NCBI GenBank assembly: GCA_030673345.1 | Contig: DAOVJH010000030.1 | Coordinates: 1-9,538 of the forward strand | DNA: 9,538 bases | Reading direction: 5' to 3' | Origin: Pseudomonadota bacterium | GTDB taxonomy: Bacteria; Pseudomonadota; Gammaproteobacteria; SZUA-229 | Shown: piece by piece, positions 6,669-9,538 of the stretch | Layout: every line of letters starts with the position of its first letter | How positions within the stretch are numbered: position 1 is the first letter of the stretch | The notes under the pieces: generated by a model | Databases searched by the model: none | Told to the model about the DNA's origin: nothing | Seen by the model: only the letters and a program-made list of their open reading frames with translations | Translations under genes and position numbers: made by a program

Positions 6669-7109
6669 ATGCAAAACTTCTGGAAAGTAAAAACGCTTGA
6701 AAAGATGTCTCCTGACGAATGGGAATCATTATGCGATGGTTGCGGTCTTTGCTGTCTGGTGAAAATAGAAGATGAAGATAGCGGTGAAGTATTTAATACC
6801 TCGGTAAGTTGCCGGCAACTGGATATCGAAAGCTGCCGCTGCCGTGACTATAAAAACCGATTAACTGCGGCGCCTATGTGCATACAGTTAACTCTGGAAA
6901 ACCTGCCTGAACTGAACTGGTTGCCAGAAACTTGCGCGTATAAACGTCTGTATGAGAGTCAACCGCTACCGCTGTGGCATCCATTGCTTACAGGAGATAA
7001 AAACGCTGTTCATGAAGCGGGTTTTTCTGCAAAGTGGTTCGCACAATCAGAAGAATATATCCATCCTGATCAACTTGTAGAGTTTGTGATTTCAATAGGG
7101 AAGCTCTAA
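6669..7109 (+). CDS. ycgN: YcgN family cysteine-rich protein (UPF0260)
   Basis: The protein (146 residues from this start) matches E. coli YcgN from its FWxxKTLxxMSxxEWESLCDGCGxCC opening to the WHPLLTG segment. The cysteines C22, C25, C28 and C29, then C48, C56, C58, C71 and C89, fit the family's proposed zinc or iron-sulfur binding fold; the function is not established. An in-frame GTG at 6663 would add two residues. I prefer the ATG at 6669 because AGAG (6660-6663) lies 5 nt upstream and the length fits. A REP-type hairpin ends 14 nt before the start, leaving almost no room for a private promoter, so transcription probably reads through from ubiX. ycgL lies about 1.2 kb away on the other strand; the two are also near neighbours in E. 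coli. Confidence 0.92.
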   Translation: MQNFWKVKTLEKMSPDEWESLCDGCGLCCLVKIEDEDSGEVFNTSVSCRQLDIESCRCRDYKNRLTAAPMCIQLTLENLPELNWLPETCAYKRLYESQPLPLWHPLLTGDKNAVHEAGFSAKWFAQSEEYIHPDQLVEFVISIGKL

Positions 7110-7110
7110 T

Positions 7111-7133
7111 CAAGTCTAATTATTTTAGGCTTG
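7111..7133 (+). terminator. Weak hairpin after ycgN, possible inefficient terminator
   Basis: CAAGTCTAA (7111-7119) can pair with TTAGGCTTG (7125-7133) with one G-T pair and a 5-nt loop, directly after the ycgN stop. The sequence after it (TTAAAATC) is not a clear T run, so termination is doubtful. The rest of the gap up to 7260 holds small competing inverted repeats but no gene that I can support. Confidence 0.3.
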
Positions 7134-7260
7134 TTAAAATCACCCATATCTTCCCCCGAAGATCGCCGCAATAAGAGTGACTATTACGACTCACTTCGTG
7201 AAACATACGAACAATTTTTCCTGCGCCTAAATCTAATTGACTTAATCAGAGATTCCCTGG

Positions 7261-7539
7261 ATGAAAAATAACCCGGTAGACAAGTTACTGAAATCGCACC
7301 AGAAGCTGACGCATTCTGAGATGGTGAAAGTTGTTTCTCACGTGCAGCGTGACACAAAGGAGTGGGTGTTAAACACCGTGATGATCGAAGGCTGTGAGGT
7401 GCCGTTTAAGTACAAACGGAAAAAGAAGTATAAAAATATAGAAGGCCAGCGTGTTAACTTAACCTATTATCCGGTAATAGAATCAGTTGCGGGAATAGAA
7501 ATGGAAGCAATGAAAGTGGTGAGGATCAAGATTGCCTAG
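7261..7539 (+). CDS. Small basic protein of unknown function (92 residues)
   Basis: I cannot name this protein. It is soluble-looking, with no signal peptide or membrane helix. A helical N-terminal part (about 4-30) is followed by a compact segment EWVLNTVMIEGCEVPFKYKRKKKYK (34-58) with a strong basic patch at 50-58, then RVNLTYYP (64-71) and a C-terminal MEAMKVVRIKI strand. The mixed beta pattern and basic patch could suit nucleic-acid or ribosome contact, but that is a guess. The pattern of conserved-looking aromatic and charged blocks, normal codon use and an adjacent terminator support a real gene. The ribosome site is poor (only GG before the ATG). The start could instead be the in-frame ATG at 7321, which would lose the first helix. 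It follows ycgN on the same strand. Confidence 0.7.
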   Translation: MKNNPVDKLLKSHQKLTHSEMVKVVSHVQRDTKEWVLNTVMIEGCEVPFKYKRKKKYKNIEGQRVNLTYYPVIESVAGIEMEAMKVVRIKIA

Positions 7540-7580
7540 TTAGCAGGTCAGCACTCCTGTATGCCTATATGGTTTTGTTA

Positions 7581-7649
7581 TGTCATCTCGACTTCAGGAG
7601 AGATCTAACGGGTTTGGTATATAAGATCCCTCCTGACGTCGAGATGACA
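7581..7649. repeat. Intergenic hairpin repeat with TGTCATCTCGAC ends
   Basis: Arms of 26 bases (7581-7606 and 7624-7649) pair with only two mismatches around a 17-nt loop. The outer 12 bp, TGTCATCTCGAC and GTCGAGATGACA, are perfect, and the inner part is TCAGGAG/CTCCTGA and AGATCT/AGATCC-type. Its sequence is unrelated to the REP-type elements at 2806 and 6581. It looks like the dispersed 'GTCATCTCGA...' intergenic hairpins I recall from many bacterial genomes. It has no T run, so it is not the terminator; that lies just after it. Confidence 0.8.
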
Positions 7650-7668
7650 AACTTTTTACAGAAGCTGG

Positions 7669-7712
7669 AATCAAAAAGGCCACTGGAAATATTTCCAGTG
7701 GCCTTTTTGATT
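7669..7712. terminator. Bidirectional terminator, 44-bp perfect palindrome
   Basis: The 22-base arm (AATCAAAAAGGCCACTGGAA plus AT) is followed directly by its exact reverse complement. The GC-rich core GGCCACTGG/CCAGTGGCC is flanked by five A on the left and five T on the right, so it can end transcripts on both strands. It separates the convergent genes ending at 7539 and 7729. Confidence 0.92.
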
Positions 7713-7728
7713 CGTGATTTAAGCTGGC

Positions 7729-8163
7729 TTATGCACTAGAGACGTCAACAGCCTGTAACCCCTTATCACCTTCGGTAACAGAAAAGATCACCGCCTGGCC
7801 TTCTCCCAGTGAACGGTGGCCTTTGCCCTGGATAGAGCGAAAGTGAACAAAAACATCTTCGCCGTTTTCACGGGTGATGAAACCAAAACCTTTTGCTGCA
7901 TTAAACCACTTAACGGTGCCGCGTTCCTGGTCGCCTGAGATTTCAGCATTAGAACCAGAAGATGTTGATGCGCTGATTTTTACAGAAAGAATAGATGCGA
8001 TCAATATGCTGACAAAAGAAACGGCCCATAGTTTTGCGTAATCAGCTGTCATCAGCAGAGAGAAGCTCTCACTAAAACTTGCTGCTGCATGTGCCTGGAT
8101 GCTGATAATTGAAGCAATGATAGAAACGATAAAACTTATTATTAATATTTTCACAAATGACAT
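7729..8163 (-). CDS. Membrane-anchored cold-shock-domain protein
   Basis: The 144-residue protein joins two hydrophobic segments (about 4-25 and 44-62) to a C-terminal cold-shock domain (about 79-142). The domain has [15 protein letters not shown] with RNP1 at 91-96 and VFVHF as RNP2 (104-108), the aromatic residues that bind single-stranded RNA or DNA. The first segment ends in QAHA, which could be a cleavage site. With or without cleavage, the second segment would leave the cold-shock domain in the cytoplasm, tethered to the inner membrane. A Ser/Thr/Asn-rich linker (64-76) joins the parts. Ordinary CspA-type proteins have about 70 residues and lack the anchor. GGAG lies 8 nt before the ATG. 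The role may be RNA chaperoning near the membrane; this is inference. The gene ends at a very strong terminator. Confidence 0.9.
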   Translation of the reverse strand: MSFVKILIISFIVSIIASIISIQAHAAASFSESFSLLMTADYAKLWAVSFVSILIASILSVKISASTSSGSNAEISGDQERGTVKWFNAAKGFGFITRENGEDVFVHFRSIQGKGHRSLGEGQAVIFSVTEGDKGLQAVDVSSA

Positions 8164-8240
8164 TTAGGGTACTCCAAAATAACGTAAATAATTAAACTTG
8201 TATGCGCTCATCAAAAAAAGTGGAAGTGACGAGCAGGCAT

Positions 8241-8246
8241 AGTATA
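8241..8246 (-). promoter_or_regulatory. Candidate -10 box for the cold-shock-domain gene
   Basis: On the minus strand, TATACT lies about 78 bases before the ATG at 8163 and would give a leader of roughly 70 nt. The matching -35 region (TTCCCG) is poor. A leader of this size is compatible with cold-shock regulation, but no cold-box motif was recognised. Confidence 0.3.
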
Positions 8247-8299
8247 ACCGAGCTGAAATGTGGCGGGAAGGTCAGAAGTAGCTTAAGTCGATGTTTTTG

Positions 8300-8321
8300 T
8301 TTATTTTTTGTTTATTTTTTG
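8300..8321. repeat. Two tandem copies of an 11-bp T-rich unit at the 3' end of ycgL
   Basis: TTTATTTTTTG occurs twice in a row (8300-8310 and 8311-8321), followed by a partial third copy. The second copy contains the ycgL stop codon and encodes its Lys-rich tail. This is simple slippage-type sequence. Confidence 0.7.
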
Positions 8322-8593
8322 TTATTTTTCTCGGCTATCCGTGCCATGATAGCCTCAACCGATTCGTCACCGGCTAGCTGAATATGAAAATCATGTTTTT
8401 TGAGATTGCTGAGCACGGTTCTGGTGTCTTCCCTGGCCAGTTTAGTTTCGGGTGTGATATCCAGCTCCATGGAAAACTCGACAATGCCTAACGTATCGTA
8501 GATTTCCCTGGGGACATTCTCAAAGTTGTCTTCCTCCGCCAGATAGATATACATATCCGGTTTAAGGTTGCAGCGGTAGATGAAGCATTGCAT
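8312..8593 (-). CDS. ycgL: YcgL domain protein
   Basis: The 93-residue protein matches the YcgL family: MQCFIYRCN at the start (E. coli MFCVIYRSS), MYIYLAEEDNFENVPREI (14-31), a middle MELDITPETKLAREDTRTV, and HDFHIQLAG (67-75). It is small and cytoplasmic, and its biochemical role is not established. The last six or so residues are Asn/Lys-rich and lie partly in an 11-bp tandem repeat, so the tail may be strain-variable. It starts 18 bp after the hemL stop on the same strand, so the two genes are probably cotranscribed. A GAGAAAA stretch about 5 nt upstream is the only ribosome-site candidate. Confidence 0.9.
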   Translation of the reverse strand: MQCFIYRCNLKPDMYIYLAEEDNFENVPREIYDTLGIVEFSMELDITPETKLAREDTRTVLSNLKKHDFHIQLAGDESVEAIMARIAEKNNKK

Positions 8594-8611
8594 GCGTATT
8601 TTCTCGGCTAG

Positions 8612-9538
8612 TTATAAAGTCTTTAATACTTTAGCGGCAGCATCGATGGTGTTCTGCAGATCATCCTGTGTGTGTGCGGCAGAAACAAAACCGGCTTCAT
8701 AAGCAGAAGGTGCAAGGTAGACACCTTCATCTAACATGCCGTGGAAGAATGCCTTGAACTGATCAACGTTACATTGTGTTGCCTGCTCAAAGCTGGTTAC
8801 CTGCTGATCGCTGAAGAACAGGCCGAACATGCCGCCGGCACGGTTGCAGGTCATGCTGATACCGGCATCTTTTGCTGCAGCCAGAATGCCGTCAGTGAGG
8901 AACGCGACTTTTTTTGCTAATTCGTCATAAAAACCCGGTGCTGAAATCAGCTCCAGTGTTTTCATTCCAGCTGTCATCGCGATCGGATTGCCGGACAAGG
9001 TACCGGCCTGATAGACGGGGCCTAACGGCGCGATGTGTTCCATGATCTCACGCTTGCCGCCAAAAGCGCCCACCGGCATGCCGCCGCCGATGACTTTACC
9101 CAATGTGGTCAGATCGGGAACGATATCGTAATGTCCCTGTGCGCCGCCCAGGGCGACACGAAAGCCCGTCATCACTTCATCAAAAATCAGTACGACACCG
9201 AATTTAGTGCAGGTCTCACGAACACCTTCAAGAAAACCGGCGACCGGTGGAATGCAGTTCATGTTGCCGGCAACCGGTTCGATGATGACACAGGCTGCCT
9301 GGTCTGCCATTTCTGCGATGGCAGTATTGAAAGCGTCAAGATCGTTATAGGGAAGGGTGATGGTAAGTTCCGCCAGTGCAGCGGGTACACCGGGCGAACT
9401 AGGCTGGCCCAGGGTTAATGCGCCCGAACCTGCTTTTACTAATAAGGAGTCAGCATGGCCATGATAACAGCCTTCGAACTTGATCAATTTATCACGACCG
9501 GTAAAACCGCGGGCTAAACGGATAGCGCTCATGGTTGC
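8612..9538 (-). CDS. hemL: Glutamate-1-semialdehyde 2,1-aminomutase, 5' end outside window
   Basis: HemL is a PLP enzyme that turns glutamate-1-semialdehyde into 5-aminolevulinate in the C5 route to heme and other tetrapyrroles. The visible part is about 309 residues of a roughly 426-residue family, so about 120 N-terminal residues lie beyond the right edge. The frame stays open to the last base ([12 protein letters not shown]), and the Met at 9532 is internal, not the start. Visible motifs are [39 protein letters not shown] with the PLP-nitrogen Asp, and the PLP lysine in [17 protein letters not shown] (codon near 9096), then QAGTLSGNP. The C5 route fits a gammaproteobacterium. ycgL follows 18 bp downstream. 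Confidence 0.97.
   Translation of the reverse strand, partial: ATMSAIRLARGFTGRDKLIKFEGCYHGHADSLLVKAGSGALTLGQPSSPGVPAALAELTITLPYNDLDAFNTAIAEMADQAACVIIEPVAGNMNCIPPVAGFLEGVRETCTKFGVVLIFDEVMTGFRVALGGAQGHYDIVPDLTTLGKVIGGGMPVGAFGGKREIMEHIAPLGPVYQAGTLSGNPIAMTAGMKTLELISAPGFYDELAKKVAFLTDGILAAAKDAGISMTCNRAGGMFGLFFSDQQVTSFEQATQCNVDQFKAFFHGMLDEGVYLAPSAYEAGFVSAAHTQDDLQNTIDAAAKVLKTL

Noticed and set aside
7176..7201. Small inverted repeats AGTGA/TCACT and TCAC-TTC-GTGA in the gap before the 92-residue gene
   Set aside because: Stems of four to five bp with competing pairings and no T run are expected by chance; no operator or terminator could be supported.
9035..9418. A 127-codon plus-strand open frame opposite hemL
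   Set aside because: It overlaps conserved hemL motifs on the other strand and has no independent support.

Overview
The window reads as an ordinary chromosomal segment of a gammaproteobacterium with moderate GC content. The evidence is a set of proteins typical of that class: RNase T (Rnt), Mpl, the CGFS glutaredoxin GrxD, UbiX of the Pseudomonas-like long form ending in RWGE, PyrC of the E. coli type, and the small YcgN and YcgL proteins. No phage, plasmid, insertion sequence, CRISPR array, tRNA or rRNA gene was seen. The genus cannot be told from this sequence.

Left part (1-2000): a small LPP20-like lipoprotein gene and grxD run on the plus strand. grxD converges on a minus-strand response regulator with a degenerate GGDEF domain, and the two share one bidirectional terminator at 931-961. 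Middle-left (2090-3980): pyrC is followed by rnt on the minus strand, separated by a 199-bp gap that carries a REP-type inverted repeat. A neighbourhood of pyrC, rnt and grxD also occurs in Pseudomonas-like genomes. Middle (4013-6568): a plus-strand group holds a five-helix membrane protein of unknown function, mpl (peptidoglycan tripeptide recycling, TTG start) and ubiX (flavin prenyltransferase for UbiD in ubiquinone synthesis). ubiX starts inside the end of mpl.

Right part (6581-9538): a second copy of the REP-type element lies between ubiX and ycgN. After ycgN come a 92-residue unrecognised basic protein, a different 69-bp hairpin repeat, and a 44-bp perfect palindrome that acts as terminator between convergent genes. 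The minus strand then carries a cold-shock-domain protein with two N-terminal membrane segments, ycgL, and the 3' two-thirds of hemL (tetrapyrrole synthesis), which runs off the right edge.

The genes serve separate housekeeping roles: Fe-S trafficking, RNA maturation, pyrimidine synthesis, cell-wall recycling, quinone synthesis and heme synthesis. I do not see a new defence or mobile system. The items most worth a second look are the membrane-anchored cold-shock-domain protein, the response regulator with a ruined GGDEF motif, the paired REP elements (one directly in front of ycgN), the separate hairpin repeat at 7581-7649, the changed substrate-contact residues in RNase T, and the two small unrecognised proteins.
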